DNA of 64,000 nt from the NCBI RefSeq assembly GCF_007744075.1, contig NZ_CP036266.1, forward strand, positions 5,193,748 through 5,257,747, written 5' to 3'. The notes beneath the pieces were generated by a model. The model searched no databases. It was not told where the DNA came from and saw only the letters and a program-made list of their open reading frames with translations. Position 1 is the first letter of the stretch. Every line of letters starts with the position of its first letter. Position numbers and translations under genes: made by a program. The stretch is from Gimesia chilikensis (GTDB lineage: Bacteria > Planctomycetota > Planctomycetia > Planctomycetales > Planctomycetaceae). This document shows, piece by piece, positions 37,067-47,164 of the stretch.

Positions 37067-39763
37067 ATGAAAGAAACACTTTACATCATTGATACGTTTT
37101 CTCTGGTATTTCAGGTTTTTCATGCTGTGCCGGCCATGACCAGTCCTGCGGGTCAACCGACTAACGCCATCTTTGGCATTACGCGGGACATTTTGAACAT
37201 CATCAAGAGCCAGGCTCCCGACTACCTGATCTTCGCCATGGATTCCAGCGGACCGGGCACCCGGAATGATGTTTATCCCGAATACAAAGCGAATCGCACC
37301 GAGATGCCGGAAGACCTCCGGCCCCAGATTCCGCACATCATGGATGTCGTACGGGGATTTCAGGTTCCGATTATCGAATGTCCGGGTTGGGAAGCTGATG
37401 ACGTTTTTGCCACCGTTGCCCGCCAGGCCCGGGAAAAAGGCATCGATACCGTGATCGTCACCAACGATAAGGATGCTCGCCAGCTGATTAACGAAGCCGT
37501 ACGACTCTATAACATTCGCAAAGACAAGTTCATGGACGCCCAGGCCGTCGAAGACGACTGGGGCGTGCGACCGGATCAGGTCATCGATTTTCAGTCACTC
37601 GTGGGAGACAGCGTCGACAATATCCCCGGCGTCCCCCTCGTCGGTCCCAAGAAGGCACAAACCCTGATCGAGCAGTTCGGTTCCCTGGAAGAGGTGCTCG
37701 CCAATGCGGATAAAGCCAAAGGCCCCAAACTGCAGCAGAACCTGAAAGAATTCGCCGACCAGGCCCGCATGTCCCGCGAGCTGGTGACGCTGAATCAGAA
37801 CCTGGACCTCAGCGTTGACTGGGAAGCCTCCCGCCTGACACATCCCGACCGGGAACGACTGCGCGAGCTGTTCATGGATTTCGGCTTCCGTCGCTTCGCC
37901 GAGGAGATGAAAGAAGACTTCACCAAACCAGAGGAAGTCGAACCGCAGGAACGCATCCGGGAAACTGTTGATACCAAAGCCGCCTTCGAGAAATTCGTGG
38001 CACTGCTCAAGGAACAGGACGAATTCTGCGTCGACCTGGAAACCACCGGACTGAAACCCGCCGAAGCGGAAATCGTCGGCTGGGCCATCAGCTGGGAAAA
38101 GCACAGCGGCTATTACATTCCCGTCGAAGGTCCTCCAGGACAGCCGGCCCTTGATCCTCAACTGGTACTCAGCCAACTCAAACCACTACTGGAAGACCCC
38201 GAGATTCAGATTACGAATCAGAACATCAAGTACGATATGGTCGTGCTGATGCGGGCCGGCGTCTTTCTGCAGGGCGTCAGTATTGACCCGATGGTCGCTT
38301 CCTACCTGCTCAATGCCGGCGAACGGGGACACAGCCTGGACAAGCTGTCCGAACGCTATCTGCAACACACCATGATTCCCATTTCGGAACTGATTGGCTC
38401 CGGAAAACAGCAGAAAAAGATGTTCGAAGTCGAAATCGACAAGGTCGCTGAATACGCGGTCGAAGATGCCGAGATCGCCTGGCAACTCTCCCGGATTCTC
38501 AAGGATGAACTGCAGCAACATAACCTGTGGGACCTGTACTGGGACCTGGAACGTCCGCTGATTCCGATTCTCGCCGAGATGGAATTCACCGGCATTCGCG
38601 TCGACATCGATGAACTCAAGCAGCAGAGCCAGGCGCTGGATGTAAGACTGACAACGCTCATCGAAGAGATCCACTCACTGGCCGGCCATGAATTCAACAT
38701 CGCCTCTCCGCTGCAGCTCCGCACGGTGCTGTTCGAAGAGCTGAATCTGCCCGTCATCAAGAAAACCAAAACCGGCCCCAGTACCGATCAGAGTGTATTG
38801 GAGAAGCTGGCCCCGTTACACGAGCTGCCTGCGAAAATCACCGAACACCGGCACCTCTCCAAGTTGAAGAGTACCTACCTCGATGCCCTGCCCGGGCTGG
38901 TCAATCCGGAAACTGGACGCATTCACGCCAGCTTCAACCAGGTGGTCGCCGCCACCGGACGTCTGAGTTCCAGTGACCCGAACCTGCAGAACATCCCGAT
39001 CCGCACACCGGAAGGGCGTCTGATCCGTAAAGCCTTCATTCCGCAGGACGAAACCTGGCGGCTGCTCTGTGCGGACTATTCGCAGATCGAACTCCGCGTG
39101 CTGGCTCATCTCAGCCAGGACGAGGCCCTCAGCCAGGCCTTCCGGGAAGGAGCTGACATTCATACCGCGGTTGCCGCCGACATCTTCCGTGTCACCCTGG
39201 ATGACGTCGACAGTGACATGCGGCGGACCGCCAAAGCGGTGAACTTCGGTGTGATTTACGGCCAGAGTCCCTTCGGTCTATCCGAAGCGATCGGCATCCC
39301 TCAGAATGAAGCAGCCGGCTTCATCGACGATTACTTTGATCGTTACCAGGGTGTCCGGGAATTCCTGGATCAGATCCTGGAGGATTGTGCGAGCAAGAAT
39401 TATGTCACGACCATCTGTGGCAGAAAACGTGAGATCCAGGGCGTGCGGGGCGGCGTCCAGAAACAGTTGAATATGCCCGAACGGACCGCCATCAATACCG
39501 TTATTCAGGGATCAGCCGCCGACCTGATCAAGCAGGCAATGATCAACGTCAGCCAGCGACTCAAAGACGAAGCACATCCCGGCCGGATGCTGATGCAGAT
39601 TCATGACGAACTGGTCTTTGAAGTACCCGTCGGCGAACTGGAATCGCTGGGAGAAATTGTACAGTGCGAGATGGAATCAGCCATGGATCTGGAGGTGCCT
39701 CTGATCGTCGATATGTCGTCCGGGTTGAACTGGCTGGAACAGACGTCTCTGGGAAGTGACTGA
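37067..39763 (+). CDS. polA: DNA polymerase I
   Basis: An 898-residue replication and repair polymerase with all three classical domains. The 5'-3' exonuclease occupies about 1-290 (FAMDSSGPGTRNDVYPEYKANR, TNDKDARQL, GDSVDNIPGVPLVGPKKA). The proofreading exonuclease follows and keeps its acidic residues: DLETTGL (D323, E325), NIKYD and YAVEDAE. The polymerase domain has motif A DYSQIELR (D670), the O-helix RRTAKAVNFGVIYG, and motif C QIHDELVFEVP (D847). So both polymerase and proofreading activities should be intact. The ATG has only a weak AGGTAAA upstream. It is followed by a 315-base gap and coaE. Confidence 0.97.
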   Translation: MKETLYIIDTFSLVFQVFHAVPAMTSPAGQPTNAIFGITRDILNIIKSQAPDYLIFAMDSSGPGTRNDVYPEYKANRTEMPEDLRPQIPHIMDVVRGFQVPIIECPGWEADDVFATVARQAREKGIDTVIVTNDKDARQLINEAVRLYNIRKDKFMDAQAVEDDWGVRPDQVIDFQSLVGDSVDNIPGVPLVGPKKAQTLIEQFGSLEEVLANADKAKGPKLQQNLKEFADQARMSRELVTLNQNLDLSVDWEASRLTHPDRERLRELFMDFGFRRFAEEMKEDFTKPEEVEPQERIRETVDTKAAFEKFVALLKEQDEFCVDLETTGLKPAEAEIVGWAISWEKHSGYYIPVEGPPGQPALDPQLVLSQLKPLLEDPEIQITNQNIKYDMVVLMRAGVFLQGVSIDPMVASYLLNAGERGHSLDKLSERYLQHTMIPISELIGSGKQQKKMFEVEIDKVAEYAVEDAEIAWQLSRILKDELQQHNLWDLYWDLERPLIPILAEMEFTGIRVDIDELKQQSQALDVRLTTLIEEIHSLAGHEFNIASPLQLRTVLFEELNLPVIKKTKTGPSTDQSVLEKLAPLHELPAKITEHRHLSKLKSTYLDALPGLVNPETGRIHASFNQVVAATGRLSSSDPNLQNIPIRTPEGRLIRKAFIPQDETWRLLCADYSQIELRVLAHLSQDEALSQAFREGADIHTAVAADIFRVTLDDVDSDMRRTAKAVNFGVIYGQSPFGLSEAIGIPQNEAAGFIDDYFDRYQGVREFLDQILEDCASKNYVTTICGRKREIQGVRGGVQKQLNMPERTAINTVIQGSAADLIKQAMINVSQRLKDEAHPGRMLMQIHDELVFEVPVGELESLGEIVQCEMESAMDLEVPLIVDMSSGLNWLEQTSLGSD

Positions 39764-40078
39764 GGCTTGATTCTTCGCAAAATCCAGCATTTTCCGGAGC
39801 ATAGGCCCGACAAACTGTCACCCATCAAAAAGGGCTGATCCGGCAGTTCAACAGTCTTGTAAAGAAAGGATAAATTTTAAGCTGAAAACAGTGAACTTTC
39901 CTTTTTTTTGTTGACAACCAGTCAGGTATTGGTAACGATATTAATGCACGCCTATGTGTCTCATCTACCTGTTGCTAAGGGATTCAGCAATCATAAGCCT
40001 CCTGTGTGGTACGTTTCTGTTGCAAAGGAATGTGTAAGAAAACCATTTTCCACCATTGCAAGTTAGCACAACCACCTT
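39764..40078 (+). promoter_or_regulatory. polA-coaE spacer with candidate promoter
   Basis: This 315-bp gap holds a perfect TTGACA at 39911-39916 in an AT-rich context; the best -10 at 17 bases is poor (AACGAT, 39934-39939). It may drive coaE. No gene is seen. Confidence 0.3.
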
Positions 40079-40726
40079 GTGTCTTGTCATAAAGCCATCC
40101 CTACGATTTCTCTGATTGGAGGAATCGGATCAGGTAAAAGTGCAGTAGCCAAAACAGTAAATTCATTTCGACCGATCAGAGTCATCGATGCCGACAAGAT
40201 CGGACACGAAGTACTTGATTTCCCCGAAGTTCAACAGAAAATACGAGCCCGTTTCGGGTCTGTGGTGTTCAATGAACAGGGGATAATAATACGTAAAGAA
40301 CTCGCCAGACTCGTTTTTGGAGAAACAAAGCAACACCAGGAAGCATTAGACGCACTTGAAAAGATTGTCCATCCCGAGATTCATCGGAGGTTGGAACAGG
40401 AAATTGTGGCAGCCCGGTCTGAAGGACAGGTTGATGCCATCCTGGTAGACGCCGCCGTGATTCTGGAAGCGGGATGGCAAAAGCTGTGTGATCACATCGT
40501 TTTTATTGAGTGTCCCTTTGAGCAACGCCTGCACAGAGTGACTGAAAATCGAGGGTGGTCAGCAGCAGAATTAAGCAAACGGGAGAATCAACAGTTGCCT
40601 CTCTCAGAAAAGCGTAAACTGGCAACCAGCGTGATTCACAATGATCAGGACCTGGAATCAGCAGGTCTTCAATTATCCAGATTCATCGATTCAATACTGC
40701 CAACAGAAAAAGAGACAATTCAATGA
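40079..40726 (+). CDS. coaE: Dephospho-CoA kinase
   Basis: A 215-residue enzyme for the last step of coenzyme A synthesis, phosphorylating the 3'-OH of dephospho-CoA. The P-loop is GGIGSGKS at 14-21; next come the CoaE block VIDADKIGHEVL, the CoA domain VHPEIHRRLE, the ILVDAAVILEAGW strand (family: D-x-PLL-EAG) and the lid CPFEQRLHRV. The start is GTG at 40079. A longer TTG-initiated form cannot be excluded, but the family's N-terminus fits here. It lies between polA and rho on the same strand. The polA-coaE neighbourhood also exists in other bacteria. Confidence 0.95.
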   Translation: MSCHKAIPTISLIGGIGSGKSAVAKTVNSFRPIRVIDADKIGHEVLDFPEVQQKIRARFGSVVFNEQGIIIRKELARLVFGETKQHQEALDALEKIVHPEIHRRLEQEIVAARSEGQVDAILVDAAVILEAGWQKLCDHIVFIECPFEQRLHRVTENRGWSAAELSKRENQQLPLSEKRKLATSVIHNDQDLESAGLQLSRFIDSILPTEKETIQ

Positions 40727-40741
40727 TTTGAGGATATCCCA

Positions 40742-40769
40742 TTCACATCCTCAGTCTGACACATATAAT
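40742..40769 (+). promoter_or_regulatory. Promoter of rho
   Basis: TTCACA (40742-40747) and a perfect TATAAT (40764-40769) are spaced by 16 bases. The predicted leader to the rho ATG is about 180 bases, long enough for the autogenous attenuation known for rho in other bacteria. Confidence 0.55.
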
Positions 40770-40954
40770 AATTTCGTCTTCAACCTGAGACAGCTGACTC
40801 GCCGCTGATTCAACCGAAACCAGTTGATGCCTTTTCAAATGTAACCTGACCTTTCCAGAGGTTCAAAATTCTTCGCGTTCAACCCATCTGCTTTACTCCC
40901 AGAAACTCCACTCGATTTCATCTCACTATTTAGCAATTCGGAAAGTATTTGATC

Positions 40955-42388
40955 ATGGCCAAATCCATAAAACTTCAGACCTCTGAAAATGACGGGCTTG
41001 TGGCTTCAGAAAATATAGACGGGTTAGACTCGAACGGTAAAGCGGGCAAAACCGCGACGCGCGATCAGCGCGCGGATGCCATCTCCAAAGCGGCAGATGA
41101 ACGCTACGAAAAAATCAAGCAGAGCGAAATTCACATCGCCGATCTGCAGCGGCTGACCATGAAAGAACTCATGCAGCTTGCCAAGGAAGAAAACCTCACG
41201 GAATACACCGGGCTCAAAAAACAGGACCTGATCTTCAAGATCCTGAAAGAACGAACCAAGGTCAACGGTCTCATGTTCGGCGAAGGAACTCTCGAGATCC
41301 TGCCGGACGGCTTCGGCTTCCTCCGCAGCCCCGATTACCACTACCTCCCCTGCCCGGACGACATTTACGTCTCGCCCAGCCAGATCCGACGCTTCGGATT
41401 ACGCACCGGTGCGATCGTGGCGGGGCAGATTCGTCCGCCCAAAGAAAACGAACGTTACTTCGCACTGCTGCGAGTCGAAGCGGTCAACGGTTGTGATCCC
41501 GAAATCCTCACGACCAAAGTCTTCTTCGATGACCTGACCCCGCTGCACCCTAAAGAACGGCTCCGCCTCTCTTCACCTGCCGGCAACCTGAGCACGCGCA
41601 TTGTCGATCTCGTGGCCCCCGTCGGTATGGGACAGCGTGGTTTGATCGTATCACCTCCACGTGCCGGTAAAACGGTCATGCTGCAGGAGATGGCCAAGTG
41701 CGTTCTCGCCAGCCATCCCAGCGCGTACGTGTTCATCCTGCTGATTGACGAGCGGCCGGAAGAGGTCACCGACATGGAACGACAGGTCGGCGGCGACCGC
41801 TGCGAAGTCGTCTCCAGTACATTCGACGAGCCGCCGAGCCGACACATTCAGGTTTCGGAAATGGTCATTGAAAAAGCCAAACGCATGGTGGAATACGGTG
41901 AAGACGTTGTCATCTTCCTGGATTCCATCACCCGCCTGGCCCGTGCCTGGAACACCGAAGTCCCGCACTCTGGTAAGATCCTCTCCGGTGGTGTAGACGC
42001 AAACGCGCTGCAGCACCCCAAACGGTTCTTCGGTGCTGCCCGTAACGTGGAAGAAGGGGGCAGCCTGACAATCGTTGCAACCGCCCTTGTCGATACCGGC
42101 AGCCGCATGGATGAAGTGATCTTCGAAGAATTCAAAGGGACCGGTAACACCGAACTGCACCTCGACCGTAGAATGGTCGAAAAGCGTATCTGGCCCGCCA
42201 TCGATGTCAACAAGTCGGGTACCCGTCGCGAAGAACTGCTGATGGACGAAGAAGAACTCCGTCGCGTCTGGATCCTCAGACGGGTTCTCAACGATATGAA
42301 TCCAGTTGATGCGATGGAACTGTTGACCAACCGGATGCGACGTTCTAAAACGAACGAAGAATTTCTGCTGAGCATGAACCTGGGATAA
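40955..42388 (+). CDS. rho: Transcription termination factor Rho
   Basis: A 477-residue hexameric RNA helicase that ends transcription of untranslated RNA. The N-terminal Rho helical domain ([18 protein letters not shown]) precedes the cold-shock-like RNA-binding domain ([17 protein letters not shown], then [15 protein letters not shown]). The ATPase domain carries Walker A PPRAGKT (about 235), [13 protein letters not shown], and the Q- and R-loop regions with [11 protein letters not shown] and [21 protein letters not shown]. Before the helical domain is a charged extension of about 45 residues with Lys/Arg/Asp. The ATG at 40955 has GGAAAG 9 bases upstream; a TTG two codons earlier is a less likely start. 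ribH and nusB follow on the same strand. Confidence 0.97.
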   Translation: MAKSIKLQTSENDGLVASENIDGLDSNGKAGKTATRDQRADAISKAADERYEKIKQSEIHIADLQRLTMKELMQLAKEENLTEYTGLKKQDLIFKILKERTKVNGLMFGEGTLEILPDGFGFLRSPDYHYLPCPDDIYVSPSQIRRFGLRTGAIVAGQIRPPKENERYFALLRVEAVNGCDPEILTTKVFFDDLTPLHPKERLRLSSPAGNLSTRIVDLVAPVGMGQRGLIVSPPRAGKTVMLQEMAKCVLASHPSAYVFILLIDERPEEVTDMERQVGGDRCEVVSSTFDEPPSRHIQVSEMVIEKAKRMVEYGEDVVIFLDSITRLARAWNTEVPHSGKILSGGVDANALQHPKRFFGAARNVEEGGSLTIVATALVDTGSRMDEVIFEEFKGTGNTELHLDRRMVEKRIWPAIDVNKSGTRREELLMDEEELRRVWILRRVLNDMNPVDAMELLTNRMRRSKTNEEFLLSMNLG

Positions 42389-42477
42389 TCAGCAATCTAA
42401 AGTAGTCTCAAAACAGACTGCTGACTCTCCCGGAACTGTCATTTTTATCCACCTGGCTATTTGAAATAACGACCTCG

Positions 42478-42966
42478 ATGAACCACAAACTGATTGAAGG
42501 CAACCTGCTGGCCCGCGATGCGAACTATGCAATTGTTGTATCCCGCTGGAATGAACTGATTACCCGCCGTCTGCTGGATGGCGCACTGGAAACATTCCGT
42601 CGTCACGGGGGTTCCGAAGAGAAAATTTCTGTCTACTGGGTGCCTGGTTCCTTCGAGCTGCCGCTCGTCGCTGATAAACTGGCCAAAAGTGGACGCTTTC
42701 AGGCAGTCTGCTGCCTCGGTGCCGTCATTCAGGGCAGCACCATGCACCACGATTACATCAATCATCAGGTGGCTGCAGGCATCATGCGCAGCAGCCAGGA
42801 GAGCGGGATTCCCGTTCTGTTTGGTGTTTTAACCTGTGAAACAATGGAACAGGCCATGGATCGGGCCGGTGGAAAAGTCGGCAATAAAGGGAGTGAAGCC
42901 GCTCTGGCCGCGATTGAGATGGTCAATCTGTTAGACTCGATTGATCAGGATCAGCCATCCGCCTGA
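42478..42966 (+). CDS. ribH: 6,7-dimethyl-8-ribityllumazine synthase
   Basis: A 162-residue enzyme making the lumazine precursor of riboflavin from a pyrimidinedione and 3,4-dihydroxy-2-butanone 4-phosphate; the family forms pentamers or 60-mer shells. Substrate-binding SRWNELITRRLLDGA, PGSFELP and GAVIQGSTMHHDYI (catalytic-position His at 90) are all present, as is the EQAMDRAGGKVGNKG end with the phosphate-binding Arg. It begins 89 bases after rho and is followed after 72 bases by nusB. The ribH-nusB pairing is widespread, since NusB genes often follow riboflavin genes. Confidence 0.96.
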   Translation: MNHKLIEGNLLARDANYAIVVSRWNELITRRLLDGALETFRRHGGSEEKISVYWVPGSFELPLVADKLAKSGRFQAVCCLGAVIQGSTMHHDYINHQVAAGIMRSSQESGIPVLFGVLTCETMEQAMDRAGGKVGNKGSEAALAAIEMVNLLDSIDQDQPSA

Positions 42967-43038
42967 TATTCAGGCCCTGATCCGCTTCCCCGGACAAACC
43001 GGATTTTTCTGTCTCCAGACTGTAGTTGTGATACCCCT

Positions 43039-43554
43039 ATGTCTCTCCGAAAACAGGCACGCCAGCTGGTCGTGCAAATGCTTTACCAGATCGACCTCAA
43101 CTCTGATATCACTGCGGAAGAGATTCGCGCAATGATCGATGAGCATGGTCGCAGCAAAACAGTTCGCGCTTTCGCCTGGGAACTGTTTACCGGAGTGATG
43201 GAATTCAAACAGCAGATCGATGCGGAAATTGTCCACGTCGCAGAGAACTGGTCCCTGAAGCGGATGGCAGTCACCGATCGTAACATCCTGCGACTGGGAA
43301 CCTACGAGTTGCTGCACACCGACACACCGTCTGCAGTCATTATCGATGAAGCCGTCGAACTGGCTCGTGAATTCGGCAGTGCTCAGTCATCCCAGTTCGT
43401 TAACGGGATCCTGGATAAGCTCGTCCCCGGACGACACGACGAAAATCGTGCCGCCCCTCCTCTGCCAACTGAGCCCGCTCCTCAACCACCGGTGGAAGAA
43501 GATCCCGAAGAGGAAGATCCTCCACTAAAGCCGGGCAGCCCCTGGGCTACTTAA
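43039..43554 (+). CDS. nusB: Transcription antitermination factor NusB with acidic proline-rich tail
   Basis: A 171-residue RNA-binding protein that with NusE binds boxA during rRNA antitermination. The all-alpha core has RKQARQLVVQMLYQIDL at the N-terminus, TDRNILRLGTYELLH in the middle, and VIIDEAVELAREFGS followed by FVNGILDKL at the end (about residue 133). The last 35 residues are unlike the family: rich in Pro and Glu (PPVEEDPEEEDPP) and probably disordered. The 3' end overlaps that of the convergent reductase gene by 8 bases. Cotranscription with rho and ribH is likely. Confidence 0.95.
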   Translation: MSLRKQARQLVVQMLYQIDLNSDITAEEIRAMIDEHGRSKTVRAFAWELFTGVMEFKQQIDAEIVHVAENWSLKRMAVTDRNILRLGTYELLHTDTPSAVIIDEAVELAREFGSAQSSQFVNGILDKLVPGRHDENRAAPPLPTEPAPQPPVEEDPEEEDPPLKPGSPWAT

Positions 43555-44680
43555 CGCCGAACCGGTGGGGCGTACGATCGTTCCAGCTGAAGTTCATATC
43601 AATCGCCACCTGCGACAGATGCAGCAGCAGATCGCGATCCACGTGCGGACAAGGCAGATGCGGTGCCGCCTCTTGCGTGTTGGAACTGTCGAAGACCGGG
43701 TCATCGCGCCAGTAAGAGTTGTACACCCGGATGTGATCGTAGAACAAGCGTTCCCCTTCATTGGGGTCAGTCAATTCCACGCCAGCCCCTGCAAACCGGG
43801 AACCATAGAACTTGCAGGCCGTCGAAAGCACATCGTGCACCAGGCGGGACTGGACCGGATGCAGCGGAGTCAGATGGTACGTTTTGCCATGATGCTTGGG
43901 ATGCGTAATGATGTATGACATCACTGCGGAAACCCAGTCGACGGGAATCAGGTTCTTGGATTCATCACCGTTCAGAGTGAACCGGGAGCTGGCATACAAC
44001 AGGCCCGTTTCATCACGGGACTGCATCTGCATCAGGGTGTGTCCCAGCTGCAGAGCGGCATAGAATCCGTGGAAGGTGTTCGTGAATCCGGTTTTGGAAT
44101 CGCCAATAATGATCGCCGGACGGAAGACGGTCAGCGATTCAAACTGATCGGAGCCGCGAACCATCAGTTCTGCTTCGAGTTTGCTCCGCTCGTAGTCATT
44201 TCCTGATTCCTGTCCCACATCGACGTCGGATTCCATGATCCGACCGGTTCGTAAACCACAGACATACGCAGTCGAAACGTGAGCAAACTTTTTGATTTCC
44301 GCGGTTTTACAGAACTCCAGCACTTTTTTTGCACCGCCCACATTGGAACGCCAGGGCTCACTTTCATGGCTGGTGCTGTAGAATGAGAGGCTGGCGGCGG
44401 AATGAATCATGTAGTCCACATTCTCAGTGGCCCACTTCAGGTCCTCTTCACTTAACCCCAGATTCTCTTCATTGATGTTGCCTTCCAGCACGACAGGTCG
44501 CGGCAGTTCACGGCCCAGCTGATCATCCCAGAAGCCCATGATCATGTCGATCCGCTGGTCTGCTGTCATCCGTCGGGTAGGTCGCACCAGCACCGCCAGC
44601 GGGACTCCCGCCATGGACAAATCTCGAATTAAGTATCTTCCCAGTAAGCCGGTGGCACCTGTGATCAGATGGTATCCCAT
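43547..44680 (-). CDS. NAD(P)-dependent reductase/epimerase, NAD_binding_4 (thioester-reductase/male-sterility) type
   Basis: A 377-residue extended short-chain dehydrogenase. The Rossmann motif GATGLLGRYL (about 8-17) is followed by VDYMIHSAAS, the catalytic-region STAYVCG, and the YERSK stretch holding the Tyr-x3-Lys pair, here Y-E-R-S-K. RPAIIIGDSKTG is the family's substrate-side strand. This subfamily includes the reductase parts of fatty-acyl-CoA and carboxylic-acid reductases; the true substrate is unknown. GGAAA precedes the ATG. Upstream on the same strand, after 258 bases, is an RND/MMPL exporter, a pairing that would suit lipid synthesis and export (inference). The gene's TAG stop lies inside the end of nusB. 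Confidence 0.85.
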   Translation of the reverse strand: MGYHLITGATGLLGRYLIRDLSMAGVPLAVLVRPTRRMTADQRIDMIMGFWDDQLGRELPRPVVLEGNINEENLGLSEEDLKWATENVDYMIHSAASLSFYSTSHESEPWRSNVGGAKKVLEFCKTAEIKKFAHVSTAYVCGLRTGRIMESDVDVGQESGNDYERSKLEAELMVRGSDQFESLTVFRPAIIIGDSKTGFTNTFHGFYAALQLGHTLMQMQSRDETGLLYASSRFTLNGDESKNLIPVDWVSAVMSYIITHPKHHGKTYHLTPLHPVQSRLVHDVLSTACKFYGSRFAGAGVELTDPNEGERLFYDHIRVYNSYWRDDPVFDSSNTQEAAPHLPCPHVDRDLLLHLSQVAIDMNFSWNDRTPHRFGVK

Positions 44681-44938
44681 TTTGATTTCCGCTATGAACC
44701 TGTAGTTGAAAAAAAGAGTGCTGAATAGCTCTGTTTGTTATCTCAGTTTTCTGGCCGGTCCTATCCAGCTGGCATCGCTGCAGCACAGAAACGCTGCAGA
44801 CCGGTCCCCCGCCGACACAGAAAAAAGCTGTTTTTCAGGGGAAAGTCAATGATAATGAACTGGCTTCATATATCAATCAACGGGTACGGAAAAGCGAAGA
44901 GATTGACCGACGAATTCAGGCAATTGCACTAAAATCAA

Positions 44939-47164
44939 CTATGCAACTGCTTTGTCTGACTGATCTTTCGCTCCCTGTTGCGACTGCTTGAGAAAATGCG
45001 GACTCCGTGGCCGGGACTCATCCGTCTCGGCACCACTGTCTTTGTGATCAGATCCATCCGGCTGATCGACATTCCGTGGTCGCAGGGCCAGCAGACAGGG
45101 CAGCAGGATCAAATCTCCCACCAGTGCTGCCACCAGCAGTGAAGTCATCATATAGCCAAACCGCGCGGTCGGCACGAAGTTGCTGAGCGTTAACGCCAGC
45201 ATACCGGCCCCGGTAATCACCGCAGCCGTAAAGATCGGTTCACCGGTCATCAGCAGGGAATCGCGGGAAGCCTGAGCCGAATTACGGGAAAGACGGAACT
45301 GCTCCTGGTATCGCACCAGGAAGTGGAACGTCCCGTCGACGGCGATGCCCAGCGCGATACTGGCGGTCATCATGATCCCGATGTCGATCGGAATCTGGTA
45401 CCAGCCCAGGATGCCGAACACGATGCAGATCGGCGTCAGGTTGGGAACCATGGCCACCAGTCCCGCCTTGATGGAACGCAGTGAGACAATCATCACGATC
45501 GTAATGATCACAAAGGCCATCGAAAAGCTTTCCCAGAAGCCGGTAAAGATCTGGTTCTGAGCACGTCTTAACAACGGAGCCACGCCGGTCAGAACGACCT
45601 GCGGGTCATTGATCATCGCCGACAGTTCATCGTAAATCTGATCCTGAGGCAGCTCTGCATCGCTGCTGATGCGAGCGGAAATCCGCCACAGCCGTTCCCC
45701 ATCAGAAACAAAGTCATTCTCTCCGTGCTTCGACTGCGCCTTTGACAACAGCCGGGCTGTTTCAAACGGACTTTCGGGAAACTGATTCGGGAAAAAGCTC
45801 GCCAGCGACATGGTGTGCCTGACAGCAGGATGCTGCTGGATCACTTTTTCCAGCTCGCGAACACGCTCTACTTTTTCGATAAATGGCTTGTCGTCATCGC
45901 CAAAATCGACAATCGCTTCGACGGAATCGAGTTCGGTCAGATTCTCCTGAACGGATCTCACATCCTGAATCACTCGTCCTTCCGCGGGCAGAAAATCGAG
46001 TGGATCAATTTTCGTTTTAAGACTGAACAAGCCTACGCCGGTAATCATCACCAATACGATTGTCGCCAGCGACACGCGTCCGGAATGATCGATCAACCAG
46101 TTGGCACATTTCTGGAAGTTCCAGCGGGATTCCGCGGCGTGGATGGTTTTCGGATCAATGGGCCAGATGGTCAACACCGCGGGAGTGAGCCCGAGTCCGG
46201 TAATCAGGGAGACGAACGTTCCCAGTGAGGCGGCATAGCCGAACTGGGTGACTGGTCCGATTTCGCTGATCGTCAGCGAGTACAGGCCGATCGTGGTTGT
46301 CAGGGTCGCCAGAAAACAGGGTTTCCAGGCGATTTTGAGTGCAGCAGACAGGGGATCGGGTTGATCGATACAGCTGGCGACATAATGATGCACGTGAATC
46401 GAAATGGCGAGCGTGAATACCAGCACCATCACCGACAGGGCACCAAGAATGAAGTTCATCTCACCGCCGCCCAGGTAGATCAGAGCGGTGGTCAGGTTGA
46501 TGGCCCAGATCGTCAGCCCCAGTGTGGCCAGTGTTTTCTTCCATTCGCGGAAGGAGTAATACAGGAGACACAGGCTGATCAGCAGCGTGATGATGAAAAA
46601 CTTTTTATTGGATTTCTGACTGCCCAGACGATCCAGTTCTGCAATCACCACCGGCGCTCCCGCCAGCTTGACCTCACGTCCGGTTAACTGGTTGTACTCC
46701 AGCTTTTCACGAATCCCGGCGACCGTTCCTGCCCGGTCTTTAATCCCCTCATCTGATAGTAATACCAGAATTCCGGCCATGTTATGCTGCTTGTTCATCA
46801 ACAGGCCGTCCAGACGACGGTTGACCTCTGCTGGTTCTACCTGGAACTCATTCAGAATATTTTTCAGTCGATCGGGGGTCCAGCACTCTCTGACGGAAGC
46901 TAAGGTTTCGATCCGCCCTGCGGTGCCTTCAATCAGTGCCGGCTGATCCAAACCCTTCTCTACCGCCACCAGAATGACTTCTTCTGCACCGAACTCCGCC
47001 TTGAAGCGATCGTAAACAATGCGAACATCCGAATCCTTGGGCAACCAGGTTTCGATATCATTGTTGGAAGGCAGCAGCTCTGCCATGAAGGCCAGAATCG
47101 GCAGCGTGCAGAACACACCCCAGATCAGGCAACGACTGTATTTTTGATAGAAAGATGAGATCAT
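44939..47164 (-). CDS. RND-superfamily (MMPL/HpnN-like) exporter
   Basis: A 741-residue inner-membrane protein with the two-fold RND layout. TM1 (IWGVFCTLPILAFMAELL) is followed by a periplasmic loop to about 185, five helices (185-340 with FTLAISIHVHHYV), then a second TM1-like helix near 375, another periplasmic loop, and five helices to about 690 (GIAVDGTFHFLVRYQ is the family's TM4-type Asp motif). The C-terminus is hydrophilic (about 40 residues, Asp/Ser/Gln). Members export lipids such as hopanoids and mycolates or siderophores. No membrane-fusion or outer-membrane partner is nearby. It starts about 258 bases before the NAD-dependent reductase on the same strand. Confidence 0.87.
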   Translation of the reverse strand: MISSFYQKYSRCLIWGVFCTLPILAFMAELLPSNNDIETWLPKDSDVRIVYDRFKAEFGAEEVILVAVEKGLDQPALIEGTAGRIETLASVRECWTPDRLKNILNEFQVEPAEVNRRLDGLLMNKQHNMAGILVLLSDEGIKDRAGTVAGIREKLEYNQLTGREVKLAGAPVVIAELDRLGSQKSNKKFFIITLLISLCLLYYSFREWKKTLATLGLTIWAINLTTALIYLGGGEMNFILGALSVMVLVFTLAISIHVHHYVASCIDQPDPLSAALKIAWKPCFLATLTTTIGLYSLTISEIGPVTQFGYAASLGTFVSLITGLGLTPAVLTIWPIDPKTIHAAESRWNFQKCANWLIDHSGRVSLATIVLVMITGVGLFSLKTKIDPLDFLPAEGRVIQDVRSVQENLTELDSVEAIVDFGDDDKPFIEKVERVRELEKVIQQHPAVRHTMSLASFFPNQFPESPFETARLLSKAQSKHGENDFVSDGERLWRISARISSDAELPQDQIYDELSAMINDPQVVLTGVAPLLRRAQNQIFTGFWESFSMAFVIITIVMIVSLRSIKAGLVAMVPNLTPICIVFGILGWYQIPIDIGIMMTASIALGIAVDGTFHFLVRYQEQFRLSRNSAQASRDSLLMTGEPIFTAAVITGAGMLALTLSNFVPTARFGYMMTSLLVAALVGDLILLPCLLALRPRNVDQPDGSDHKDSGAETDESRPRSPHFLKQSQQGAKDQSDKAVA

